A DNA stretch of 38,959 nt from Deltaproteobacteria bacterium (GCA_023248955.1 JAHFDP010000002.1:65634-104592); one strand, 5' to 3'. Numbered from the stretch's first letter, positions 24,352-32,479 are shown. Notes: generated by a model not told the origin, from the sequence alone. A program made the numbers and translations.

Positions 24352-25521
24352 ATGCTAGATCAACATCAGCGGCTTGTCCACGAGCTTTCGAGCGCCCTGA
24401 AAGACGCGGGGTGGCGTATCGAACGAAAGTCGAAGGGCGTTGGCGTGGACCTCGTCGCCACAGATCAACGCCAACGCTGCTCGATGTTCAGAGTCCTGGT
24501 GGCCGACCAGGTGCGCAGCTCGGCGCTCGAGGGGAAGCTCGCGATAGGCATTCTTGAAGCCAGTGTTTCATCGCTCGGCGGCTACGGTGAACCCGTCATC
24601 GTTGTCGGGGCTTCGCGTGTTACCGACGCCATGCACACTCGGCTTGGAATATTCGCCGAAAAGGTGGCCAGAAAAACATCGTGGGGAATCGTTGATGAGC
24701 GTGGCCATGTTGCGCTTCACGGTCCGGGACTGAAGAGCGTTAGGCGCGCGCCGCGTTATGCGGAGCGGTCTCCCGTCGAAACCAACCACTTCGATCCATT
24801 TTCGGATCTCGGTCAGTGGTGCCTCAAGGTACTGGTAAGCCATCGCCTAAGCGGGAGCGTATACGCTCCGCGGCTCCAGATGCCAAAGCCCACCCGCGGT
24901 CATGTGTTTGAACCGCTCCAGACGGCGATGAGCCTGGCCGCATCCGCTGACGTGTCCGTTCCGGTCGCGTCGCGGCTCGTGGCACACCTTCGGCGCGAGC
25001 ATTTCATCGGAGCAGGGCGACCAGTCGAGCTTGTTCGCGAAGAAGCGCTCTTTGAACGATGGGGCGCCGCCAATGCAAAGTCTCCGGTTGAGGTCGCGGC
25101 TCGGTGGCTTTTGCGGCCCAAGGACACTCTTCGCCATCTCGATGAGGTGCTCAAGCGTCACGAACAACGCCTCGGTTCTCGGGCTTGTCTCGGCCTATTT
25201 GCAGCGTCGGCAAAACTCGGGTTCAATCTCGTGGTTGGCGTCGCACCGCATTTGTATCTTGAGAAAATCTCGCGCGCCGCGCTCGAATCCTTCGGACTAG
25301 TGCCCGCGCGGCCCGGCGAACCGATCGACGTCTTCGTTCGCGAGCCGCGTTTTGCGGAGTCTGTCTTTCGCGGCGCACACGCCTATGCAGGTGACGATGT
25401 CCCGGCGGCGGATTTCGTCCAGGTTTGGCTCGACGTGAGTCACCATCCTGCTCGTGGTGCTGAGCTGGCGAAGCTTATTGAGAACCGGGTACTCGCTCCA
25501 CTCGTTTGGCGACTGGCGTAA
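24352..25521 (+). CDS. AbiEi-like antitoxin or regulator, third module
   Basis: A 389-residue protein whose layout parallels the second module. The N-terminal region is nuclease-like (LKDAGWRIERKSKGVGVDLV, then VIVVGASRVTD), and the middle has a helix-turn-helix (MSLAASADVSVPVASRLVAH, LRREHFIG). The C-terminal part has CLGLFAASAKLGF, DVFVREPRFAESVFRG and QVWLDVSHHPARGAELAKLI. The ARGxELA segment resembles the RGxEqA signature of AbiEi C-terminal domains. No ribosome site precedes the ATG, so translation may be leaderless. The next frame starts at 25521 (TAATG) and begins like a nucleotidyltransferase but is cut short. This gene would therefore be an orphan antitoxin unless another toxin is supplied in trans. 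Confidence 0.7.
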   Translation: MLDQHQRLVHELSSALKDAGWRIERKSKGVGVDLVATDQRQRCSMFRVLVADQVRSSALEGKLAIGILEASVSSLGGYGEPVIVVGASRVTDAMHTRLGIFAEKVARKTSWGIVDERGHVALHGPGLKSVRRAPRYAERSPVETNHFDPFSDLGQWCLKVLVSHRLSGSVYAPRLQMPKPTRGHVFEPLQTAMSLAASADVSVPVASRLVAHLRREHFIGAGRPVELVREEALFERWGAANAKSPVEVAARWLLRPKDTLRHLDEVLKRHEQRLGSRACLGLFAASAKLGFNLVVGVAPHLYLEKISRAALESFGLVPARPGEPIDVFVREPRFAESVFRGAHAYAGDDVPAADFVQVWLDVSHHPARGAELAKLIENRVLAPLVWRLA

Positions 25522-25658
25522 TGGAAGCGTTCAGCCATCAGGCAGCGTTTGTCCGCGCGGGACGTGCGCTCGCGCCGTATCTCGGCGACATCGTCATCGC
25601 GGGCGCGTGGGCGCACCGCAAGTCAAGGACGCCGTCTTCGCCGCCGTTCAGGAGATGA
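25521..25658 (+). pseudogene. Truncated 5' end of a nucleotidyltransferase toxin
   Basis: The 45-codon frame overlaps the upstream stop as TAATG. Its first 32 residues contain FVRAGRALAPYLGDIVIAGAWAHR, which matches the start of AbiEii-like nucleotidyltransferases (the usual form is LVxVGGWAxxL). After AWAH, at about 25611-25617, the sequence turns into low-complexity SRTPSSPPFRR and stops; the DNA beyond belongs to a decayed minus-strand gene. The catalytic Asp motif is missing, so this is a broken toxin. The junction is a recombination scar between two unrelated genes. Confidence 0.65.
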
Positions 25659-25993
25659 ACTCGCTCCTGCGATCCGGCCTTGGTGAGCCGTCGGAGTTGG
25701 TAGCGATGAGTCTTTGGAATTTTCTTGATGAGGCCGTGCGCCCGGAGGAGTCGAAGGCGGCGGCTGACGCTGGCGGAGAGGCGTTTTTGTTCTTTGGGTG
25801 GGAGCGAGTCGGAGTGGGGATGCAGGAGCTTTCGGAGGCCCTTGTTTCGGAAGCCAGCGGTGGCGAACTCACCGTGAGAGATGGCCTCGAACAGAGCGAG
25901 GTCGGCCGCGTCGCCGATGCGTAACGCGCGGAAAGCGGCGACCGTCATCCAGTCAAGCAGGCAGTCGCAGCGGCTGATGCTTTCCGAGATCAC
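25623..25993 (-). pseudogene. Decayed 3' part of a conserved winged-helix hypothetical gene
   Basis: The minus strand reads AAFRALRIGDAADLALFEAI, then GEFATAGFRNKGLRKLL and VSRRLRLLRAHGLIKKIPKTHRYQL. It resembles the C-terminal winged-helix region of a conserved hypothetical protein found across many bacteria, often near mobile DNA. After RRLTKAG the frame is lost: the next homologous piece, EFIS then TAAKTASLT, lies in another frame and is interrupted by TGA. The N-terminal half of the gene is missing. So it has at least one frameshift, one stop and two truncations. Its 3' end abuts the broken nucleotidyltransferase. The family name is unknown to me. Confidence 0.5.
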
Positions 25994-26015
25994 CGATAAC
26001 CATAGTTGCCATTTG

Positions 26016-26051
26016 ATATTTATAAAAATACAATTTACTTTTTATAAATAT
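26016..26051 (+). promoter_or_regulatory. Perfect 13-bp inverted repeat upstream of the excisionase gene
   Basis: ATATTTATAAAAA at 26016-26028 and TTTTTATAAATAT at 26039-26051 are exact complements around a 10-bp spacer. The block is almost pure A/T in GC-rich surroundings and lies 18 bp before the ATG at 26070. It may be the operator of the excisionase/integrase promoter, with TATTAG just after it a possible -10 box. A recombinase or Xis binding site is also possible. Confidence 0.6.
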
Positions 26052-26069
26052 ATTAGTAGAGATCGGACG

Positions 26070-26402
26070 ATGGCAGCAAAACCTGACGACATCTGGCGGC
26101 CTGACGACATCACGATCAAGGAAGTCTGGGGACCGGAGAGATGGCACTCCGCCAATGCCGAATCACCCGCACCCTCAATAAGCGCGGACCCCGGCGATCG
26201 CCCATCCACCGACCACGAGATCCTCACCATCGCCGAGACAGCGCACCTTCTGCGTCACTCGCTCAAGGGCCTCTATCGCCTCGCCGTGAGCGGAGCGTTG
26301 CCCGGTGCACTCAAGATCGGTGGCCGCTGGGCCGTTCGTCGTTCGGAACTGCTAAACTTGCACCCGAGAGGACGTGTGCCGCCGGGGAGAACTCGGCGAT
26401 GA
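26070..26402 (+). CDS. Excisionase-family (MerR-like HTH) DNA-binding protein
   Basis: A 110-residue protein. I chose the ATG at 26070 because it follows the AT-rich promoter block; the frame is open further upstream through non-coding DNA. The N-terminal 45 residues are acidic and Pro-rich (MAAKPDDIWRPDDITIKEVW). The C-terminal part is a helix-turn-helix of the excisionase/HTH_17 type: EILTIAETAHLLRHSLKGLY, then RLAVSGALPGALKIGGRWAV and RRSELLNL. It overlaps the integrase start as ATGA. It likely directs excision with the integrase or regulates it. Confidence 0.83.
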   Translation: MAAKPDDIWRPDDITIKEVWGPERWHSANAESPAPSISADPGDRPSTDHEILTIAETAHLLRHSLKGLYRLAVSGALPGALKIGGRWAVRRSELLNLHPRGRVPPGRTRR

Positions 26403-27667
26403 GCATCAAAGTTAGGCAGTTCAGAACAGGGGGCTACGAAGTGGACATCCACACGATATCTCCCGACGGCGCTTCCATTCGCGAGCGGGTGAAGTCACCC
26501 GTTGGCTCGAAGGAGGCAACGAAGCGGTGGGCGCTTTTGCGCGAGGCCCACCTGGCACTGGCTCATGGACCCAAGGGGTGTTGCTGCAAGGCGCGCCCGT
26601 CGGAGGAGGATGAAAACGACACGACAACGATGACGGTCGAGCGGTTTTTGAACGCCTGGATCGAGCAGCGGAAGGCGGAGCACGTGGCACAGGCGGAAAA
26701 AGACGAAGTGCGCCTGCGTGACCACGTGATTCCCGTTCTGGGGCAGCTGACGCTCGTCGACGTGCGGCCAAGGCATGCGTACCAGCTCGTCAAGAAGCTG
26801 GAGCGTACGCCGTCGCGGCGCGGCGGTGTTTTGGCGCCACGGACGATCCGCGGAATCTTTTTTACCGCGCGGCAGGGATTTCAACATGCCGTGATGGAGG
26901 AGCTGATTCCAGGCAATCCGATGGTTCTTCCCAGAGGCGTTCTGCCGAGGGTGCAGGACAAGGATCCGAGCTGGAGGGCGACGGCGATCTTCACGGGCGA
27001 TGAGGTCGAGCGGCTGATTTCCGATCCGCGCGTCTCGCCGCACCGACGGGTTGCGTATGCGCTGGAGTTCTTCACGGGCTGTCGAACGGGTGAAGTCTCC
27101 GCGCTGCGTTGGGGCGACTATGACGCCGCGATGATGCCGCTCGGCAAGCTGACGGCGGCGCTGTCGTACGACTCCAAGCACAAAATCGTGAAAGCCACGA
27201 AGACCGTGGCCGTCCACGAAGTGCCCGTGCATCCGACGTTGGCGAAGGTGCTGGCCAAGTGGAAACTCACCGGTTGGCGCAAACGCCATGCCCGAGAACC
27301 GCGACCGCAAGACCTCATCATTCCGACGATCAACGGCACCCACCGCGACGTGCGCAAGGCGCTCGAGGATTTTCACGAAGACCTCGGCCGTCTCGGGCTG
27401 CGCAAGCGGCGGCATTACGATGCGCGCAGGACGTTCATCTCGCTCGGCCTCGATGGCGGTGCGAGCAAGGACATTCTGCAGAGCATCACTCACCCGCGTC
27501 CGGCGGATGCGTTCGATTTGTACCGAACGCCCGCGTGGGCGGCGCGCTGCGAGGCGATCTTGAAGCTGAAGATCGAGCTGCGCGAGGGCAAACTGATCCA
27601 GCTGCCGGTGGCGAGAATCGCCTCTGCCACTGGAGAGCTGGCGGAGACGAACGCGATGACAAACTGA
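26399..27667 (+). CDS. Tyrosine recombinase/integrase
   Basis: A 422-residue integrase whose ATG overlaps the stop of the excisionase gene. An Arm-type N-terminal region (SIKVRQFRTGGYEVDIHTIS) precedes a CX2C-like Cys cluster (GCCCK), then a core-binding SAM-like domain (VERFLNAWIEQRKAEHVAQA). The catalytic domain starts at about 200. Visible active-site parts are Arg229 in TGCRTGEVSALRW, the second box YDARRTF (Y340, R343), His in THPRPADAF, and the nucleophile Tyr375 in DLYRTPAW. The second box has Tyr where HxxR is usual, which is uncommon. Located 48 bp from the 3' end of tRNA-Asp, it probably integrates there. The element would extend leftward from the tRNA. Confidence 0.92.
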   Translation: MSIKVRQFRTGGYEVDIHTISPDGASIRERVKSPVGSKEATKRWALLREAHLALAHGPKGCCCKARPSEEDENDTTTMTVERFLNAWIEQRKAEHVAQAEKDEVRLRDHVIPVLGQLTLVDVRPRHAYQLVKKLERTPSRRGGVLAPRTIRGIFFTARQGFQHAVMEELIPGNPMVLPRGVLPRVQDKDPSWRATAIFTGDEVERLISDPRVSPHRRVAYALEFFTGCRTGEVSALRWGDYDAAMMPLGKLTAALSYDSKHKIVKATKTVAVHEVPVHPTLAKVLAKWKLTGWRKRHAREPRPQDLIIPTINGTHRDVRKALEDFHEDLGRLGLRKRRHYDARRTFISLGLDGGASKDILQSITHPRPADAFDLYRTPAWAARCEAILKLKIELREGKLIQLPVARIASATGELAETNAMTN

Positions 27668-27715
27668 GCCGTGGAGGAGAGGCCAGTAAGTTCGGAGGCT
27701 TACGGCTGGAAAATT

Positions 27716-27792
27716 TGGCGGGGTGTAGGGGACTCGAACCCCTGGCCTCTGCCGTGACAGGGCAGCGTTATAACCAGCTTAACTAACACCCC
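27716..27792 (-). tRNA. tRNA-Asp (GTC), probable integration target
   Basis: The minus strand folds as a 77-base cloverleaf, including an encoded CCA. The acceptor GGGGTGT pairs with ACACCCC; the anticodon stem CTGCC/GGCAG encloses CTGTCAC with anticodon GTC; the T-arm has GGGGTTCGAGTCCCC. Its 3' end faces the integrase gene, the normal position for a tRNA attachment site. Confidence 0.95.
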
Positions 27793-27871
27793 AGCGGGGC
27801 GCGATGTAGCAAGGGCGCGTCCCTACTGTCAAGCGAACCTCCGGCAAATTTGCTAGGATGCGCACCGTCTC

Positions 27872-27944
27872 AGGCGGGTAGCTCAGTCGGTAGAGCAGCG
27901 GCTTTACACGCCGCGGGTCGCAGGTTCGAGTCCTGTCCCGCCTA
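27872..27944 (+). tRNA. tRNA-Val (TAC)
   Basis: A 73-base cloverleaf: acceptor AGGCGGG/CCCGCCT, D-arm GCTC...GAGC with AGTCGGT loop, anticodon stem GCGGC/GCCGC around TTTACAC (anticodon TAC), T-arm GCAGG TTCGAGT CCTGT with one G-T pair. The 3' CCA is not encoded (the DNA continues CTA), unlike the neighbouring tRNA-Asp. The two tRNAs are divergent. Confidence 0.93.
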
Positions 27945-27968
27945 CTAGCCGAAGCAAGCGGGGCACGA

Positions 27969-28023
27969 CGCTCGACGACGTGCTCATCGCGAGAGGCGCA
28001 CTCGCGCGGCGCGTCGTCGAGCG
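27969..28023. other. Long GC-rich hairpin between tRNA-Val and the ABM-like gene
   Basis: CGCTCGACGACG at 27969-27980 and CGTCGTCGAGCG at 28012-28023 are perfect 12-bp complements, extended inward by a wobble and two further pairs. It lies between two converging transcription units, so it could stop transcription in either direction. No T-run is present. A gene remnant is the alternative, since the plus frame is open. Confidence 0.38.
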
Positions 28024-28037
28024 CCTGATCGGAAATC

Positions 28038-28394
28038 TTAGTGCTGCGCGCCCGGCTGCTGGGAACCCTTCCCTGCGCCGAATGTTCCCGAGACCGGCTG
28101 CGTGCCTTCAGCCTCGAGTGAAACCTCGCCGACAAACGCATCGGTCGACGCAATGAGGTCGCGCAGGTTGTCCTGCACCCACTTCTGCGCTTTCCTGAGC
28201 GCGGACTCGGCCTGGTTCTTCTCCTCGTATTCGGCAATCGAGATGCCGCGATCGTTCTCGCCCGTCACCACGCGGAATGAGACGAATCCAAGCTCTTTCT
28301 GGAGCAACGGCAGCAGTCCTTGTTGCGCCCTACGCAGCCCTTCGTTGGTCGTGCCCTGCTTGAATTGGAAGATCGATGCACGTGCGTAGCTCAT
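28038..28394 (-). CDS. Small ABM-like (dimeric alpha/beta barrel) protein
   Basis: A 118-residue cytosolic protein. I chose the ATG at 28394 because AAGGAG lies six bases before it; the longer frame has no such site. It reads SYARASIFQFKQGTTNEGLR, then LLPLLQKELGFVSFRVVTGE and GISIAEYEEKNQAESALRKA, the typical strand-helix pattern of antibiotic-biosynthesis-monooxygenase-like domains. The tail (EGTQPVSGTFGAGKGSQQPG) is disordered. No catalytic site was identified, and members of this fold include both enzymes and stress proteins. It is divergent from the histidine kinase gene, with 127 bp between them. Confidence 0.65.
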   Translation of the reverse strand: MSYARASIFQFKQGTTNEGLRRAQQGLLPLLQKELGFVSFRVVTGENDRGISIAEYEEKNQAESALRKAQKWVQDNLRDLIASTDAFVGEVSLEAEGTQPVSGTFGAGKGSQQPGAQH

Positions 28395-28521
28395 GACGTT
28401 CTCCTTGGGTCGGGGCTGGAATGCCCGGCCGGTAGTCTGGGCACGGTACGTCCAACGCGCCACACTCATTCTTGCTTCAGAGTCCCGTGCAGAGCGGGGG
28501 CGAGGTTATTACCTCCTCGGC

Positions 28522-29970
28522 GTGAGCCTCCGATTCATTCTGGTGACGACCATCGCCGCGTTCGCCGTGTTGGACATTCTCGTCAGCGGATTGCTCATCG
28601 TTTTCACCGCGCGCCTAGGAAACATCGCTCACGAAGTCGGGGACTCGGTCGAAAACATTCATCTCGCGGAGGAGATGGAGGTCACCACGCTCACCCACAA
28701 TCGAACGCGAGATCCGGAAGTCATGTTGTCACTGGAGGCCGATCTCCGCCAGTTGATAACCGATGCGTGGCAACACCTCTCCGGGGAGGACGAGCGACTT
28801 CTGCTCCAACAACTTGATCGGGCGTTGGAGGGCTACTTTGTGGCTTCGCATGCCGCCTTGCGAAATCAACCCGCATCTCCCGCCGGGAGCTTGCAGCCGA
28901 CGACCGAATTCGACACCACCTTCGTCCTGTTGCGCCGGTTCGTTTACCTCAATTTGATGGAGGGCCGCCGCGCCGAGCTCAAGGCCGCGCGATGGAGACG
29001 ATTCTCGACCATCTTTGGCACCGCCGGCGCAGCCATCGTTTTCTTGAGCCTGATGACGATCATCTTTTGGCTTCGCGTCTCCGCATTTCGGCCAGCCTCC
29101 GACCTCTCCGCCGCCATCGAGCGCTACGTCAAAGGAGACAAAACGACGCCTGCGCCAGAGCAGGGACCGCGGGAGTTTCGCAGCATCGCCGAACGCTTCA
29201 ACCAACTCACCGCCGAGCTGGCGCATCAGCGTGAGCGGCAGATGGCCTTTCTGGCGGGCGTGGCGCACGATCTGCGTAATCCGCTCTCCGCGCTGAAGGT
29301 GGCCAGCTCCATGGTCGCGCCGGAAAAACAACTGCCGCCGGAACCTCTTCTTCGCCAAATCTTCGGACGGCAGCAAAAACAGATGGAACGCTTGGAACGG
29401 ATGGTCTGGGATCTGCTGGACGCCACACGAATCGAAGCCGGAATTCTCGAGCTCCGTATGGAGGTCTGCGATCTGCGCGACGTTGTCCGAGGCGGCGTGG
29501 AGGTTTTCGAATCGGCGTCGCCGCGCCACCACATCTTGCTGCGCGTTCCCGACAGACCGGTCGCGACCTGGTGCGATCCGGCGCGCATCGAACAGGTGGT
29601 CAGCAACCTGGTAAGCAATGCCATCAAGTATTCCCCGAAAGGAGGAACGGTGGAGGTGCGCGTGGCACGCGATCCCGTGGACGCGTTGATAACGGTGACG
29701 GATCAGGGCGTCGGAATTTCGGCCAGTGAAATCGCGAATCTATTCAAACCATTTCGCCGCGCGGGCCCGACACGGGAGACCATCTCCGGAATCGGTTTGG
29801 GACTTTACGTCGCGCACCAAATCATCGAGGGCCATCACGGACGGTTGGAAGTCCGCAGCGTGGCGGGAGAAGGATCCGTGTTTGAAGTCCGGCTTCCGCG
29901 CCTGGATACCCAGCCGGTGCAATCGCCCAACGGGCCTGCCTCGTCTCCGACGGAAATATTGGTCCACTAA
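28522..29970 (+). CDS. Membrane sensor histidine kinase
   Basis: I chose GTG at 28522 because it begins a first transmembrane helix (SLRFILVTTIAAFAVLDILV) with no signal-like residues before it; there is no strong ribosome site, so the start may be a few codons off. The 482-residue kinase has a periplasmic or cytosolic linker of about 130 residues, and a second membrane helix (IFGTAGAAIVFLSLMTIIFW). A HAMP-like linker follows, then the H-box with phospho-acceptor His249 (AHDLRNPLSALK), the N-box (RIEQVVSNLVSNAIKYSPKG), G1 (DQGVGIS) and G2 (GIGLGLYVAHQ). No response regulator follows; the next gene is a permease. The sensed signal is unknown. Confidence 0.88.
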   Translation: MSLRFILVTTIAAFAVLDILVSGLLIVFTARLGNIAHEVGDSVENIHLAEEMEVTTLTHNRTRDPEVMLSLEADLRQLITDAWQHLSGEDERLLLQQLDRALEGYFVASHAALRNQPASPAGSLQPTTEFDTTFVLLRRFVYLNLMEGRRAELKAARWRRFSTIFGTAGAAIVFLSLMTIIFWLRVSAFRPASDLSAAIERYVKGDKTTPAPEQGPREFRSIAERFNQLTAELAHQRERQMAFLAGVAHDLRNPLSALKVASSMVAPEKQLPPEPLLRQIFGRQQKQMERLERMVWDLLDATRIEAGILELRMEVCDLRDVVRGGVEVFESASPRHHILLRVPDRPVATWCDPARIEQVVSNLVSNAIKYSPKGGTVEVRVARDPVDALITVTDQGVGISASEIANLFKPFRRAGPTRETISGIGLGLYVAHQIIEGHHGRLEVRSVAGEGSVFEVRLPRLDTQPVQSPNGPASSPTEILVH

Positions 29971-30019
29971 AAGCACCGAACTTTGCCTCCCGCGCGGATG
30001 TGTCAGAATCACACCTCGC

Positions 30020-31345
30020 TTGCCCACGCTCGATCACGCATCCCCCAAGCCGAGCCGCATCGGTCTCGCCAGCGCCACGGGGCTGGTGGTGGCCACCATG
30101 ATCGGCACCGGCGTCTTCGTGTCGGCCGGTTTCATGGCGCATGATCTGGACGCAGCGGCGATTCTCATCGGCTGGCTCTTGGGCGGCGTTTTCGCACTGT
30201 GCGGCGCGCTCTGTTACAGCGCGGTAGCGATGAAAATCCCGCGCAGCGGCGGCGAATATCGCTTCCTCTACGAGGCCTACCATCCTTACCTCGGCTGCCT
30301 GGCGGGCTGGATTTCGCTGGTCATCGGATTCGCGGCGCCCATCGCCATGGCCGCCATCGCCGCTGGCGCTTACGCGGAGGTGCTGATCGGCAAAGGCGCG
30401 GCCATGCCACTGGCGATCACGGTGGTGGTGGGGTTTGCAGCGATCAACGCGCTGGGTATCGAGGCAGGCAGCCGTCTCCAAGACCTCGGCGCGCTACTCA
30501 AAGTCGGGCTGATCGTGGCCTTCGTCGTCGGCGCGCTTTTCGGCGGTGTGCACTTCGCGCAAGCCCTGCCCACCGCAAATACATTTACATCATTACACTC
30601 AGTACCGTTTGCCATCGGACTCGTCTACATCGGTTACGCCTACGAGGGCTGGAACGCCACCACCTACATCGCCGACGAAGTCGACAACCCCGTCCGCACC
30701 GTGCCGCGCTCGCTGGTACTGGGCTGCCTCGCCGTCACCCTGCTCTATCTTCTGCTCAACGTGGTCTTCCTCTCCGTGCTCTCGCCCAGCGAGCTCATGA
30801 GCGTCGCGCGGGACGAAACGCACACGCTCACGCTTGGGCACCTGGTGGCCACGCGGCTTTTTGGCGCGGTCGGCGGAACGCTGGTGTCGTGGATGGTTCT
30901 GCTCGTCCTGGTGTCGAGCATCAGCGCCATGACCATTCAAGGCCCGCGCGTGGTGGGCGAAATGGCGCGCGACGGATTTTTGCCCGCCCGGTTTCGCTGG
31001 ACGGCGGGCGCGACCGGCGGACTCTGGGCGATGGGCTTGCAGACCGCGCTCACGCTGCTCTTCTTAACGACCAACACCTTCGAAACACTGCTCGATACTT
31101 GCGGCGTGACGCTGGCGCTCTTCGGCGCGCTCTCCGCATCCGCGATTCTGCGGATCAAGGGATTGGCCAAGCCAGGCCTCGTTTTGGCGCTGGTGGTCTA
31201 CCTGGCGGGCGTCGGCTGGTCGGTTACGCAAAATGTCATGTCGCAACCCAAAGTGCTGATCTGGGCAGCGGTGACGATTGGAGCGGCCAGCATTTCTTAT
31301 TTTCTCACCGGTAAGGGCTGTAGGTGTGCTCGCTTTCATCGTTGA
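30020..31345 (+). CDS. APC-family amino acid or polyamine permease
   Basis: A 441-residue membrane protein with about twelve hydrophobic helices. The first is GLASATGLVVATMIGTGVFV, with the APC signature GTGVFVSAG; later ones include YSAVAMKIPRSGGEYRFLYE and IGYAYEGWNATTYIADEV. The TTG at 30020 is the only start in frame just before the first helix, and it has no clear ribosome site, so the start is provisional. APC carriers exchange or import amino acids and polyamines. It lies 49 bp after the kinase gene, which could be co-transcribed with it; the kinase might therefore respond to the transported compound, but that is conjecture. Confidence 0.82.
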   Translation: MPTLDHASPKPSRIGLASATGLVVATMIGTGVFVSAGFMAHDLDAAAILIGWLLGGVFALCGALCYSAVAMKIPRSGGEYRFLYEAYHPYLGCLAGWISLVIGFAAPIAMAAIAAGAYAEVLIGKGAAMPLAITVVVGFAAINALGIEAGSRLQDLGALLKVGLIVAFVVGALFGGVHFAQALPTANTFTSLHSVPFAIGLVYIGYAYEGWNATTYIADEVDNPVRTVPRSLVLGCLAVTLLYLLLNVVFLSVLSPSELMSVARDETHTLTLGHLVATRLFGAVGGTLVSWMVLLVLVSSISAMTIQGPRVVGEMARDGFLPARFRWTAGATGGLWAMGLQTALTLLFLTTNTFETLLDTCGVTLALFGALSASAILRIKGLAKPGLVLALVVYLAGVGWSVTQNVMSQPKVLIWAAVTIGAASISYFLTGKGCRCARFHR

Positions 31346-31406
31346 GATTCACCGTCCACAAGAAGCCTGCGTCCCTTACGCCGAGCGCGAATTCACGAAT
31401 GAGCGA

Positions 31407-31928
31407 TCAGTAAGCGTTGTTGAGCTCCGGCAGGTCGATGACACCCTGGTCCGTCTGCATATTTTGAATATCTCCCGGCGTGACCGCGACGTGTTGAAGG
31501 CTAATCGGTACCAGCGAGACGGGCCCGTCCAGCGAGACAACCGGCGAAGCGCGGATAATCTTCGCCATACGCCCGCGGATGCTGACGTTGCTTACGTCGA
31601 CATCAACGATGTACGGCACGTGCCAAAAATTGTGGATACCGCGCACACGCCAGTACCAGGTGTACGCGATCTCGCTCGCCGTTTTGCCGTCGACACCGCT
31701 CTTGGCCTAGCTGATGCCATGGAGCTCAACGCCCTCTGGATCATGAACGATGTCGGTCGCAGCCGCTGTAGCATCGAGGTACGTTCCGAGCGGGTCGAAT
31801 TGCGAAAGCGTCCGCGCGCCGGAGTCGTCTTTCGCCGAGGATTGGGCGGCGACATAAGCGGGCGCTCGGCCGCACGCGAGCAGTGCGAGCATCGAAACAT
31901 GCTGGACAGCACTTGACATTTTGATCAT
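31407..31928 (-). pseudogene. Lipoprotein gene interrupted by one in-frame amber codon
   Basis: Starts at ATG 31928 with GAGG eight bases upstream and a lipoprotein signal (lipobox LLAC). It runs in one frame to TAA at 31407, with a single TAG at 31707-31709. Upstream of the TAG the product ends in DIVHDPEGVELHGIS; downstream, in the same frame, it continues AKSGVDGKTASEIAYTWYW, then RVRGIHNFWHVPYIVDVDVS and a regular tail ending LPELNNAY. The continuation has no start codon of its own near the junction and looks protein-like. So this is a 173-residue secreted protein broken by a nonsense mutation, a sequencing error, or a read-through codon. No family recognised. Confidence 0.62.
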
Positions 31929-32149
31929 GGGCTTTTCCTCGCCAAGACGCTGATCTGGATAAGCAGTCACCGTGCCAGCTCGGAATCGTTTGCGGTTTCG
32001 AGGGAGCGACGCTGGAAATGGAGCACCGACGCGCCAATTGCGACGCGCGCGCATGTACCAGATCGGTCGTTCTACCGATGCTCGCCTAAGAAGAAACTCG
32101 AACCCGTTTCCGACGTCGGGGACCGCCGAAGGCCGGTGAAAACTAAACC

Positions 32150-32453
32150 GGAAAACCACAATTGCCGTTACCTACGACGGCCGATCGCGGCCCGTCTACT
32201 TCGGTGCTTGCCGCGCATATTGAAAGCGCGGCCGGCCCGATTGGTGGCGCTGGAAGCGCCCGATCACATAGCGGGCTCCTCCGGTGCCTCCTCAGCGCAC
32301 CCCCAAGTGCGCTTCCGGGGGCTTGCTCGCCGCAAGCGGCCCCCCCTCTGTCGCTGCGCGACATCTCCCCCGTTAACGGGGGAGTCCCCTCGTCCGCGCC
32401 TCGCAGCCGAGCCGCGCTCGACCGTCTCGGTACCACGGCAACTGTGGATTTCC
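32150..32453. repeat. 304-bp inverted-repeat element with four internal hairpins
   Basis: The ends are 19-bp inverted repeats: 32150-32168 (GGAAAACCACAATTGCCGT) and 32435-32453, matching at 17 of 19 positions after complementing. Inside are four tandem dyads: GCGCAC/GTGCGC (32295-32312), GGGGGCTTGC pairing with GCAAGC-GG-CCCC (32317-32343), GTCGC/GCGAC (32350-32362), and the 20-bp palindrome CTCCCCCGTTAACGGGGGAG (32365-32384). It lies between a broken gene and the MYXO-CTERM fusion and occupies most of the 551-bp gap. Such a GC-rich palindromic island looks like a miniature transposable or RPE-like intergenic element; no coding frame in it is convincing. Target duplications were not seen. Confidence 0.55.
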
Positions 32454-32479
32454 GACTGAGCGCGAACAGACGGCGATAT

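Noticed and set aside
32040-32110. tRNA-like pieces (TTCTACCGATGC and ACTCGAACCC)
   Set aside because: The D-arm-like and T-arm-like parts are in the wrong order for a cloverleaf on either strand and no acceptor stem forms.
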